A DNA stretch of 64,000 nt from Vitellaria paradoxa. Its lineage: Eukaryota; Streptophyta; Magnoliopsida; Ericales; Sapotaceae. Each line of letters opens with the position of its first letter. The stretch's first letter is position 1. The translations under genes and the position numbers were made by a program. The stretch lies in NCBI GenBank assembly GCA_019916065.1, contig CM034239.1, positions 43,106,663 through 43,170,662 on the forward strand, in the 5' to 3' direction. The notes beneath the pieces are model-generated. The model saw only the letters and a list, made by a program, of their open reading frames with translations. It had not been told where the DNA came from and searched no databases. Positions 37,838 through 49,562 of the stretch are shown here, piece by piece.

Positions 37838-38660
37838 TAGGGATGGAAACGGGTAGGGTACCCATCTAATTAACCAATCCCATTACTAAACTCGTTTATT
37901 TTTTTGTTACCATTACCATCCCAAACCCATTTATTTTTTTAGTTGGAATCCCAAACTCGTTCTGTACCAAACTCGTAAAACCCGTCCCAAACCCGCAAAA
38001 CCAGTTTATATTCAATTAGTCAAATTACTCATTAACTATCCGTTAAATACCTGATTTGAGATAAAAATAAAAAATTAGTAAGTGACAAAAATATTAAATT
38101 TATTAAATTGAAAAAGTTTTTTTTTTTTTTCAAAGGTAAACAAAATATACTATAAATAGTAAAAATAAATATATAAAATACATAAGAGCATACCCCTGAA
38201 ATAATATAATAAGAATCACAGTTCATAAAGAACTTTCAAATCTAATATGGAAGTTGGAACAAATCATGACATGTGAAAATAGCATACAACAAATTATAAA
38301 TTAAACAACTCCAAATGAATTATCCCAACAAAGCCAAGAGCAGCTACCAACAAAGTATAAATGATTTTGATTTTAGAAGTTTCAAAAATTTTATCTCAGG
38401 GACAAAATTATAATTGTAAATATATAAATATATTATTTTATTTTATTTTATTTTATTAAACGGATATTTTATGAGTACCTTACAAGTATCGGGTATCAGG
38501 TACCCTATAAATATAAACGAATATTGGGTATCAAGTATCGTGTAACCTATAAAAAATCACAAACCCGTCCTAATTCCATTAAAATATTTTTCAACAAATT
38601 TTATTTGGTTCGATCAAATCAGGTATGCTTGTGTACCTGTCCTATTGACATTTGACATTC
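37838..38660 (-). mobile_element. hAT-like non-autonomous element, copy 2 (inverted)
   Basis: Begins AGGGATGGAAACGGGTAGGG with TACCC following, then 'cccaaacccattta', 'cccgtcccaaacccgc'. Near the right end come 'agtatcgggtatcaggtacc' and 'cctataaatataaacga'. Word order is the reverse of 30667-31422. The target duplication is unclear and the right boundary approximate. Confidence 0.6.
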
Positions 38661-38699
38661 CTGCTAAATGTGGCTTTTTAAATAGTCATTGGATTAAAT

Positions 38700-39101
38700 A
38701 TTAGGGGTGTTAAATCGACCCATGCACAAAATGACCTGTTTGATCTAAGTCAAAAATTCTTTAATAAGTACGGTTAGTGTAGGAAGTAAACAGATTAGGT
38801 CCGACCCAACTCGTTAAAGAAAAACGTGAAAAATCATATTTTTTGGAAGGGTTAAACAAGTAACCCGTTTAACCAATTAAGTACAAAGAAGTTTTTTAAA
38901 ATATATAGAATATATTTTAAAATCAAATTATTCTAAAAAAATAAAATATAACATATAAAATATCATTTAAAATATAATTATATTAAAAATAATAAAATAT
39001 TTTAAAATAAAAAATAACAAGTTAACCTATTCGACTCGACCGGATTACAAGGTAATCCGTTTGACTCATTTGATTTATTTTCTCTGTAAACGGATTAACA
39101 A
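38700..39101. mobile_element. Probable hAT-like MITE remnant
   Basis: Begins TTAGGGGTGTTAAATCGACC and has, toward the right end, GACTCGACCGGATTACAAGG and 'taatccgtttgactcattt'. The layout resembles short hAT derivatives. No duplication identified. Confidence 0.35.
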
Positions 39102-39114
39102 GTGGATTGAAATA

Positions 39115-39206
39115 GAGCGAGGCTTGTAACTCAGTTTGTTAAGAGTTTTGTATAACCCGCTCACAACTCAGATTGGAGTCTCCCGTTTACCTAACAAAAA
39201 AAAAAT
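39115..39206 (+). mobile_element. 92-bp tRNA-like retroposon with 13-bp target duplication
   Basis: GTGGATTGAAATA is present at 39102-39114 and 39207-39219. The insert reads GGCTTGTAACTCAGTTTGTT (A-box-like), then CAACTCAGATTGGAGTCTCC (degenerate B box), a short CCGTTTACCTAAC, and an A10 tail. It is little more than a tRNA-like head plus poly(A). Confidence 0.8.
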
Positions 39207-39769
39207 GTGGATTGAAATAATTTTAAAAATAAATGGGTCAAAGTACATTGATCGGTCCCGTTAATGCACACCCGAACTAATTGCCAACTTTCAACATATT
39301 AGTTTTTTTGCCTTGTTTTTTTCCTTCCTAGTTTTGCGTAAGAGTGTGATTTTATCACATTCTCATTAACAATGAAATTAAAACTAGTCGGATAGAGCTA
39401 AACTAACGAAATCCATCCCCTCCCCCCCCCTCTCTCTCTATATATATTCAATGGTTATTTATGTTTAGAATTGTATAAATTTGTAAAAATTGTAAAATAA
39501 CAAAAAATTAGTAAAAATTAATAAAAATTACAGTCTTATAATTCGTGTAACGCGAAAAAAATTATTTTTTTAATTTTTAAAATTTTTTAATAAAATTTGA
39601 GCATAATTTATCTTGCCCCTCAATTTTTTTTTTTTGAACTGATTAACGGATTTGCCCCTTATAGCTATTGGTTATATGTCTAAATACGCCCTTCAAATTT
39701 ATTGATAAAAATTAGAGTTATTTTATTATTATTATTATTTTATTATTTTTTATTTTTTTGTTTTTTCGG

Positions 39770-40550
39770 GGGAAAAAGCCGGCAAACTTGCATCTTGCGT
39801 TCAGGTAGACCAAATTATCCTTGATTTTGTGATTCCACTTTACAAGTTTGCCATCGTATTTTGGGAACTGTCAAAACGGCTCTCTCAGTTAACTGTCACC
39901 CTTTTCTGACTTGCGTATTCAGGACGGCGTCTTTGGTCGAACCCACTCTCACTTATCCTTCCATTTTTATTATCTCTCTCTTCGTAAGGTCTTACGCGGT
40001 TCTCGCTCTTCTTCTCATGGAAGGGTCCGGAGATTAAAATGGGCATTTTATGCTCGCTGAACTCTCACCGATCTTCACACTATTATTCTACTGTCTTCCC
40101 ATGGGCTTTGGTTAGAGTAGTTAAGGGAGTGTGGTATTCTGTAGGGAGAGGGGATGAACGATGGTCTTGGTTGAGATTGTTTGGATATGGTTAGGGTTTT
40201 CTGGGGCGTGGGGATGTGCGGATCTTTACAATGAACTTGTTTGGGTTACCACTGGGGTTTTATGGTTGAGAGGGTTTGTCTGCTGGTGATTGAGTTGGAT
40301 TCTTTGTTTGATTTGATGGTTTTGGTTGGAAATGGTTTAGTGGAATGAAGTGTCTGTAAGAGTTGGGACAGCCATGATTGGGTATTTTCTGCGCGCACGC
40401 GCGCACACATATATGTATATACTGTTTGCCTGGAGACGTGTTTGAGCTTTTTTGTTTTGTTCTTTTGTTTTTTTTCCTTATATAAATTCTTTGCTTCTGC
40501 TTGCTGTGGTTATTTTGGTAAATCCGTAAAGTTAGCTCAATCAATAAAAC
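39770..40550 (+). other. Gene-like island: possible 5' end of an unrecognised transcript
   Basis: This stretch has balanced composition and the texture of a plant promoter, leader and first intron. A CT-rich leader (TTATCTCTCTCTTCG, then CTCGCTCTTCTTCTC) precedes ATG at about 40017 (ATGGAAGGGTCCGGAG). Downstream is GT/TGG-rich sequence like a leader intron. A second ATG at 40039 opens about 50 codons (MGILCSLNSHRSS...) that I do not recognise. No downstream exon could be matched, so the product and even the existence of a gene are open. Confidence 0.3.
40390..40422. repeat. 33-bp strictly alternating purine-pyrimidine tract
   Basis: Runs as GCGCGCACGCGCGCACACAT then ATATGTATATAC with no break in alternation. 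GC/CA alternation of this length is prone to Z-DNA. It lies in the gene-like island at 39770-40550. Confidence 0.9.
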
Positions 40551-41248
40551 TTCAAATTTATTTTTTAAAGTCCATTAGTTTGAAGTGATCACTAAAAGAT
40601 TTATTTGGTTATTAATTTCAAACTTCAGAATTTATTCGATCATTAATTTTATAATTTTAAAAATTAATCAAGATGCATGTAAATTAAATCGGAGTACATG
40701 AAGTTGAAAAAAAAAATAGAGTGGTTACTTTGGCCATTTCTTTTTTACTATTTTCTTGTTTTTCTCTGCTTTTTCCTTGCCAGGCAATATGCATGCCATG
40801 CTTAATATATAATTTGGTGTTATTCCCTTGTGATTGTTATGGTTGAATTGGTTATGGTTCTGGGTGTACCACTATAATGTTTGTTTATTCGTTTAAATAG
40901 ATTGCCTTAATTAAGAATTGGTACCTTTAAAAAACAATCAATGGAAATAAAATAAAGAAATATATATGTTGTCGTGAATTGGTAGTATTGAGTTGTATCA
41001 TATTTGTAACCTGATATCGATGATTAAAGTACGTACACCAATATTTTATGTATTGATATATATATATATTTTTTTTTGTTAAGATCTAGTTGAGTAATTT
41101 CTATATAAATAATATGCTTTTACTTTAGCTTCTAATTAAGAATTTTCATTTGTAATTGTGAAATCAACGTATTATCAAATGAGCCACCAATTAATGTTTT
41201 GATAATTATAAAAATACGAAATTGTATGAGAAACAAACGACATTCTTC

Positions 41249-41352
41249 TGGTACGTGGAAGTCCGCAGCCGCTACCCCGTACTGGGGTGCGCACAAGGTG
41301 AAGCACGCTCCAGGACCCTAGCCGGCAAAGGTCCCTGGAGAGTTAACCAGCC
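41249..41352 (-). mobile_element. Truncated SINE, relative of 25832-26094
   Basis: Shares with the 25832 SINE the ordered words TCCGCAGC.GCTA, TGCGCACA..GTGAA and ACCCTAGCCGGCAAA. Only the 3' half is present; A and B boxes are missing. Confidence 0.7.
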
Positions 41353-41736
41353 TAATTGTTGAATACTTAGGACTCTTAGGTTATTTAGTTGTTTATGTTC
41401 TGGTTAATAACATTTCGTTAAGGGCTGTCGAGTTTCGATTTTTTTGGTTCGTTTTGTTCCTAAGTTTTCGAATTATTACAGAAATTTCATAGTAATTTGC
41501 ATAATTATTTCAAAAACTCATCTAGACTTGTGCAAAATAAAAGCTCTATTTGATGCTCATAAATATTTATCCCCAATCGTTTAAAAATTTTATGCAATGT
41601 AAACTAACATGCCCCTTGCACTGGTGTTTAACAAAATTAGGAAGGAAATGTATGAGTTGATATGGATAATTAATTGGTGGGTTACATAGAAGTAAGAGTG
41701 TTTGTGGGGGTTGGGGGGGTTATTTTGCATACAAGT

Positions 41737-42346
41737 GTGTGTGGAGAGTGACAACTGAGAAAGTGATTTTGTTAAAGAATTCCTCTCTCTCTCACACTCT
41801 CTGTAGAGTGATAACTTCCTATATGAGTTTGATGGAGTAAAATTTCTCCCCCCATCTCTCTCTCTCTTTCTCTCTCACTCAGTACAGTGGCAACTTCGGT
41901 AACGTTTGGAATTATAAAAATTAAAATAAAATATAGTTGGTGTTATTTTTTAATATTTAGAGTATAAACTACAAATCACAAAAAAGAGAAAAGAGTAGTT
42001 TCATTTGAACAAACAGATTTGAATCGGAACTTTTTAATTTTTATATCAAAACTTTTTAAATTTTGTAAAAATGTTATAGGGATTTATAAAAATTTTATTG
42101 AGATATATTAAAATTTGTAAATTAAATGTATATAAATTTATATAGATTTATTGAGATTCATATAATACGAGGTGTGAAAATTTTTATAAAAAAATTATAA
42201 AATATTTTAAAATTTTTAATTTTTTTATACTTCAAACGAGTCCTTAGCGTGTCTCTCTCAGTGCGTAGAGCGACACTGAGAAAGTGATTTATTATCAACC
42301 TTGCTAGAAAGAATTCCTTCCCATATAAGTTTGATGGAGTGGAATT

Positions 42347-42400
<54 letters not shown>

Positions 42401-42460
42401 TGTAGAGTGACAATTGAGAAAGTGATTTGTTATCAACCTTGCCAGAAAGAAATATTTATT
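41737..42460 (+). repeat. Dispersed direct repeats with CT microsatellites, split by a MITE
   Basis: The words GAGTGACAACTGAGAAAGTG and ATTTGTTATCAACCTTGCCA, GAAAGAATTCCT, CATATAAGTTTGATGGAGTG plus a CT tract recur in the same order at about 41743-41800, 41801-41890, 42259-42396 and 42404-42455. A MITE-like segment (about 41898-42243, GGTAACGTTTGGAATT to CTTCAAACGAGTCCT) separates the second and third units. The (TC)23 tract is at 42351-42396. No coding capacity is evident. Confidence 0.7.
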
Positions 42461-43734
42461 ATTATTATTATTATTGCTGTTATTGTTATATTTTATTTAT
42501 TTAAAGAAATATTTGTTAAAATGGTTGACTCCATTACATTGTATTTCCTTATATTGACTATATATATATATATATATATGTATGTATACTTAAAAGGTCT
42601 AGGGACCATGAGGGAACCATCTTTAAATTGCAAAAACTGAAGAAACATTTAAGGTGACACGTACTTTTGTTAGTTTTCTTCTCTAATGAGACGCAGATGT
42701 CCTCATTACTGGTCATGCAGAGAAAGACCCGCATGTTAACAAACTGGGTCTCGAGTAACAATTATTGCTTCTTTGCTGGAGATTGTGTTGTGCGCAGGAA
42801 CCCAACTTTCTCTATCACTTCTGGTCTATTTTCAGAGAGGTTCCTACCCTCTTCCCCTCACCCAACCAAAACAATCGAAAACCCTAGCCCTTGTCCCCAC
42901 CCATCAATAATTCAACCCATATATATATATATATATCTCAACTCAGTTTGTGAGTTCCTCTTGTTGTGAAATCAGTCAAACAGATCAAGAAATATTATCA
43001 TGGACCTATTTATGTATATATAAAATATATGCCATTTGCCATAAGTGGCATGGTGAAAAAAATTGGAATTAGACATGGCTTGATCCATGCATCAAGCATG
43101 AAAGGGTAAATTATATTTTGTATTATTATGTTTACAATGAATCTTAGAGTAATTCATATCAAATGTATTTAAGGTTTTCTTTTATATTGCTCCAACAATG
43201 CTTCAATTCTTCATGCGTATGTTTGAAAGATTTTAAATTTCGCGTGCCATAAATTTAGTTGGCTGTAAATTCATCAAAGAGTTATAGATTTAGTGGAATT
43301 TTTAAGTATTTGAATGTTATTTTTTCATTTGGTTTGGTGCATCTAGAATTTGAGGAAAAAGTAAATAATATAGAATTTTATAAATTCAAAATGATTTCGA
43401 GGTTAGATTTTTGTAACTAAGATTGTATTGTATTATAGTAAAACATTCAAGATTTTTTCCTAATTCAAAATTTTCCACGTTAAAAATATTATGCTTCTTT
43501 AATCCTACTTTATTATTATGTAATTATGAATGATTGCGTGATTATTAGCAAATATAGTATACTGCATGTTTTTTTCCTAGTAATTCCCATGCTAAGCCCC
43601 GATCGCATTATATATATATAAACACCTGGGATTGGGGTTATCATCGTGTTTTAGAGATATTTTCCGAATTAATATTTCCATCTTTGTGGATTAATTTGCT
43701 GGGGGGTAATTTTGGTCTTTTTGAAGTGGTTGGT
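42461..43734. other. Intergenic, unassigned
   Basis: 42640-42960 has mixed composition and a 100-codon open frame (42667-42969) that matches nothing I recognise and starts in repeat-like sequence. AT tracts at 42560-42578 and 42920-42934. 43560-43700 contains TATATATATAAACACC, which resembles a TATA region without a recognisable gene. Confidence 0.35.
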
Positions 43735-45922
43735 TGTCACGTCCCCATCTTAAAGCCCGGGATGGATGCCATGAGAATGTGAAAACTAAATGAAATAAAT
43801 AAATAAAGTCCAATTCAAATTTAATTCACAATGAATTATAATTATTGATATATCTAAAATCATTATTCATTCCTATATAAAATAATATTTAGATACATCA
43901 TCGTCAATTTATCAATAACATTATCCACTTCAATACCATTTTCAATAACCGCATTCAAGGTTTGCATAGTTAGAACATATACTATAATCATACTTATATA
44001 TCTCCAAAAAGTTATATTGTGAAGATAAGATATAAACCCACACTTGGATCACACAATCTGTAATATAAATAATTTAACTCAATTTAGAATAATAAATACC
44101 ATTATTACTATTCACAATTAAGATTGGACTTAGGCCACTCAAACTTAAACTGTCTATGTATCATACTTCAGAAATCGGGCCATCGTAGTTCTTATCTTTA
44201 TTATTTTATGTTTAACTCTTCATCAATAAATTACAAATTAAACATTATTATAATTAACAACTTCAGGATATCAACACATAATAATATACGCAATCTCATG
44301 TAATAGATAATGATGGAATACAATGCCAATACATACTCTAATCTCTACCTACCCCTAACTATATCTTGGGACGGGTGACACTTGATAAAGTACGCGAGAT
44401 CACCAATCGCACCGTTTACGTTTATGACGAAAGTATACTTTAATATATATATATCAAGTAGAGAACCGTGTTACACTCCTACTTGTGTAAAGCTCAGGCG
44501 AACCGCATTGCACCCCTTGGCCCTTTTACTAGGGAATTATGTTACACCCTTACTGGTGTAAGACTCAGGGGAATTGTATTATATCTCTAATCAGGCATCT
44601 ATTTGATTCAAGCAGAAACCAATATAAATAGTATTTCAAGATTAACGTCCTAGTTTCAATAATTAAATTTTAGTCATATATATCAACTGGAGATCATCTA
44701 GTAATTTCAAAATCTTATTTTATCATTTTCTCAAAATCATGGATCCCGTCTATATATATAACCTATGTCTCAATACATCAATAATATCAATATGTAATTC
44801 TCGACCAATTAATGATCACAATTTAAAACCAGATATTGTAATCCTAGCCCAATGCACATGATATGCTCAATCATATAAATAAATATCATTTTAATATAAA
44901 CATGCAATCTCATTAGATTTGATGATGATTTGGAATTCATTTCATCTTTAAAAATCAATAATAATTAAGTTTGGGCATAAAACATATATTTAGAAATCAA
45001 TTTTGACATTTTTAGAAATTCTGCTAATTTGGTATCCGGACACTAGAAGCTGCGGTCCAGACATCGTTGTCTGGAATCCTAAGCTGCAATCCGGACACCA
45101 GAGTCCAATGCCCAGTTTCTGGATTCATTTTCAACAAAACCCAACTCCAAAACATTCCCCAAATCACCCATCCAATCCTCAATCTCAATAATAAATTATA
45201 TGTAAACACTTGAATGCTTAAATCACATGTTTCTACAGCATTTAATCGAAGAATAACTCAAATATATGTAAAATCTTCACACATATATGCATATATATAC
45301 ACACATTCATATATACATACATATATATATATATATATACACAAATCTCATAATATTCGACCAAATTAAGCATATATATACATCAAAAATATCCTAACAA
45401 CGTTTAGAACACAAATGTTTGTCCCACCTACCTTGAATATAAAGAGAAAAGAATAAATGAGAAAGTTTTAGTTTTAGCCTCCAAACTCTCGGTGTCGATT
45501 TCTCCCACCTCGAGTGAAACCACGCGAAATAAACACTACCACGACATTTACGGCACCGAATACTACCCTCATCCACTGATCTTCCTTCCTAAAGCCTATT
45601 TTCTCTCCTACGCTCTCTTTCCTCTCTTCTCTCTTACGCTCTCTTTCCTCTCTTCTCTCTCTCTCTCTCTCTCTCTCTATCTCCCTTTTTTTTTTGGGAA
45701 TGGCTGAGAGCCACTAGAGAAGAAAAAAAAAAGAAATAAAGAAAGAAATGAAAGAAAATGAATAAAAAAACTGGGGCTCTGGTCCAGATGTCCAACCTAA
45801 TACTATTTCAACCCAAACCCGACTAAAAAATAAAATAAAATAAATCAACCTAATCTTAATTTAAATATTTTATTGACAAAAAATAACACATAAATAGTCA
45901 AAATTAAATATCGAGTATTACA
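43735..45922 (+). mobile_element. Solo LTR (~2.2 kb)
   Basis: Starts TGTCACGTCCCCATCTTAAA and ends CGAGTATTACA, the TG...CA ends of an LTR. The flanks are TTGGT (43730-43734) and TTAGT (45923-45927), a 5-bp duplication with one change. No primer-binding site, gag or pol follows, so it is a solo LTR. Internal words such as GGGACGGGTGACACTTG and repeated GAACCGTGTTACACTCC / GAATTATGTTACACCC type lines are seen near 44370-44580. (CT)n is near 45654-45678. Confidence 0.75.
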
Positions 45923-46591
45923 TTAGTGGTGTGCAAATACATTGTTTCCAAATATTAGAAATTTAAAAGAAAACATTTTACTCTTATGCAGTGATTGAAA
46001 ATTAGCAATAAAAGTTATTGTGCAAAATTTTGTCTCAACTTTAACTTATAGAGAAACACTGATTATGACATCTATTACTATTGTAGAGCAAACACCGAGA
46101 TTTGGTAAAACTCAATTTTTTATGAAGTAACGCTCTTGGTGAAGCTTCTATTTTTTAAGAAGCGTCAAATTTGATCAAACTCCTATTTTTCAAATTAACA
46201 AAAATACTCGTAAAACTAAATATATATATGTGTTACTTTTATAAAGTAAGAACATAATAGTTAATTTATAACATTTTCAAATTATTTTTAAATTCAAAAA
46301 TTTCAAATTTAAGAGCTCAGTTATCATGTTTAAATTCAAAAATAATTAAAATATATTTTCTTAGTTAGTAGTTATCTTCACCTTTATATATATCTATCAA
46401 AATGTTCAAACAAAAAAAAAAAAATCACACATATCAAATGTAAACCGATATCTAGTTAGAACATTGTTGTAACTCTATAGTAAGAAAACAATAGTAATTA
46501 GAACTTATTTGCAGCACCTACTATTTATTGTCATTGTGATTGTGATTGCAATGATGGCAATTTGATTGCCATCTAAGATAAGGTTTTAACT

Positions 46592-46593
<2 letters not shown>

Positions 46594-46629
<36 letters not shown>
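46594..46629. repeat. (AAT)12 microsatellite
   Basis: Perfect trinucleotide tract. Similar AAT tracts occur at 47742-47765 and 49516-49562, with nothing recognisable as a gene near them. Confidence 0.9.
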
Positions 46630-46631
<2 letters not shown>

Positions 46632-46672
46632 CGTGATGAATATTAAACTTAAGACTTTTTATTATATATATT

Positions 46673-46827
46673 TGGGTTGTTTGGTTAAAAAAAGTTGAGA
46701 AAAAAGTTTAGTAAAAATATAAAGATGTGACATAAATGTGATATATGTTAAAATTTTATTGAAAAAAAATATAAAAAATAGTTAAAATTTAATGACTTTT
46801 AATATTTTTTAGTTGGCCAAACAGGCC
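46673..46827. mobile_element. Tourist-like MITE, inverted relative of 15742-15897
   Basis: Begins TGGGTTGTTTGGTTAAAA and ends TTAGTTGGCCAAACAGGCC. The interior 'gatgtgacataaatgtgatatatg' reverse-complements the middle of the 15742 copy. Confidence 0.65.
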
Positions 46828-47830
46828 TATTACGAACTCGACGTGTGCAATACCAGTTAAATAAATTTTTTTTAAAATTAATTTGATATAAAATCTTTTG
46901 TACTAACGCGTCTCTTTTTATTGATTATTGTACCAGAAGTAACACAAACTCATGGTACAGTTGATACAATTAGTGTTTTCTCATATAGCATGACTGCATG
47001 AGGGCCACGTATCCTTACAATTTTGTCCAAATTTTAAGAAAAATAATAAAATAAAGAAAAAAGGAAAAAAATAGATTTACTGTAACATCAAACATATGCC
47101 ATTCATGATACAAACAAATAAGGACAAAATATAAATATGCAACAAGGCTTCAATAATTGTCCAGAGCACAAAGGTCTTCACTAACTACAAATGATATTTT
47201 ATGAACATGGACAAGAGCAATGAAGTTAATGCATGTGTCGAGAAAAGGCCTTGGTTTTGTGGCTATTATTACTTTGTTCACATGCAGATAGAGAATATAT
47301 GTATACGTATATAATATGTATGTAGACACGTACACAAACACATCATTCCTAGCTAGCTAGCTTGTATTAATTCATGCTTTGTACTCGTCGGGAGTGTACA
47401 GATAGATATGCATACATATTTGTGGTGTAAATGTAGACACACATACTCTGTATTGATATGTTTATATCTTGATCTCTGCATATCTTGTCTGCTTTTCATC
47501 ATTTCACCCTATTTTTATTGATTTATTTACTACATAAAACTATATGCACAAACATATTTCAATAAATTCATTAATTTCAATTGATATTTTACAACATTGG
47601 TAAATCCACTGAGTCTAGAAATTAATTTCTCACGCTCCAATATTCTACTAATAAAAATGAATTTGTTTAATCTGCCCACTTAGAGGCTCAAAATATCTTT
47701 GATCCAAGAAAGCTTAAGAAATTTAGAGGATAGAGAAATTAAATAATAATAATAATAATAATAATATCAAAAATACAAAGAACTGAGCGGAATCGTTTCT
47801 TTCCTTCTAAAAATATGTATGGAGGAGCTC

Positions 47831-47864
<34 letters not shown>

Positions 47865-49515
47865 TCCTTCATCCCCAAGGCAAAGGATGGCATTCAAAGA
47901 AACGAAGGTTCTTAGAAATGGTGGTGGCACCATGGCATGCTAAATTTTATTTCTCCGTTGTTGGATTGAAATATATATATATATATATATATACATAGTC
48001 CTTGTTATAGTTTTGTGGATCGCTCAAAAGAGGATAAAGATGATGATAATGGGAATGAACTCATCCTATGCTTATTAAAAACAAAAAATTCTACGTTTTT
48101 TAAATCAAATATAAAATCCGAAGTAAAAGTCAAAAAAATCATTTTTTTTTTTAAACGCATATGGGATCTCTTTTTTTGAATTCGGGTCCTCTCCATTTTA
48201 CGCTTGAAATTGAGTGTTCGATCTATTTCATGTTATGGACACAAGCCACCTCATTAAAGATCGACTGTTAAGATGTCTTTACATTAAATAATTAAAAAGC
48301 ATTAAATATAACGGTCTGAAAAATTAATGTATATTTGTGATTTCCTAATCCAATATTATCCCATTGATATGTTTTGAACACTTATAAAAAGGTAAGCCTT
48401 GTACTCCACCTATTCCCTTTATACTCTACTTTTCTTCTTCATTAATTGAAATTAGACAGTCACATCTCTTCTTTTTTACATATGTTATATATAATTATAA
48501 AATTACAAATATTTTTATACAAAATTTCAAACTAAAATATAATTATACCACCATAAGCACCCTTATTTTATAATAAAAAAATATCTTTTAGCACAAAATA
48601 TTGATAAGACAACTTCCCAAAAATATTTTTTTTTTACATTTTCTGACAAGCAAGCAATTAGACCTTAATTTTTGAAAAGAAATCCATTTATAATATGTAG
48701 GTAACCTTACTATGATAAACACTTCCAATTCTAGATTTTTTAAAAAATATTTTCTATTACAAAAAATTAAATTTTCAGAATAATGATATTTATAATTTGT
48801 TTGATAATTTTTTTTCTTAAAGTTTAGTTTTTTTTATACATTAATTTACTTATTTTGATTTTTTTTTTGAAAAGTTTATATAAATTCTGACTAAATGAAA
48901 CATTTCTAATTCAAGATTTTTTTAAAAAATATTTTCTATTATAAAAAATTAAATTTTCAAAATAATGATATTGTTGGATTTTTTTTTTTTCGCTTGAAAA
49001 GTTTATATAGATTCCAACTAAATGACTTGGGAGTGATGACAAAAGTTTGTAAAAAAAATAAATGAAAGAAATTAATTTTTTGCTTGATTATTAAGTTAGA
49101 AAATAAAATAAAATAAAAATTATTCTAATATGGTTCAAATTATACATAAAAATAGCTAATTAAATGGGTTAGTTTTATAATTTCAATTAATAAAAAAGGA
49201 AAGTGAAGTGTAAGAGAGAATAAGTGGGGTGTAAATAGACTCACCCCTTATAAAAATGTGTTTTATTATTTTTTATATAATATAACCTTCAAGACAGTAG
49301 GAAAAAAAATAAATAAAAGAAAGAAAAACAATACCGAAGGATTACAGAACTTACCCGATCGAATTTAAGAAACTCATCTTGTCAAGCAAAACTAAAAGGG
49401 GCTTCAATTGCGTTCGGCAGCATAAATACTTTCTTTAAGTACATTTACAAGGTAGAAACTACAAAATTTGGCATATTCATCAATAAACCAAAATTCCATT
49501 TGAAAGCACTCCCAA

Positions 49516-49562
<47 letters not shown>

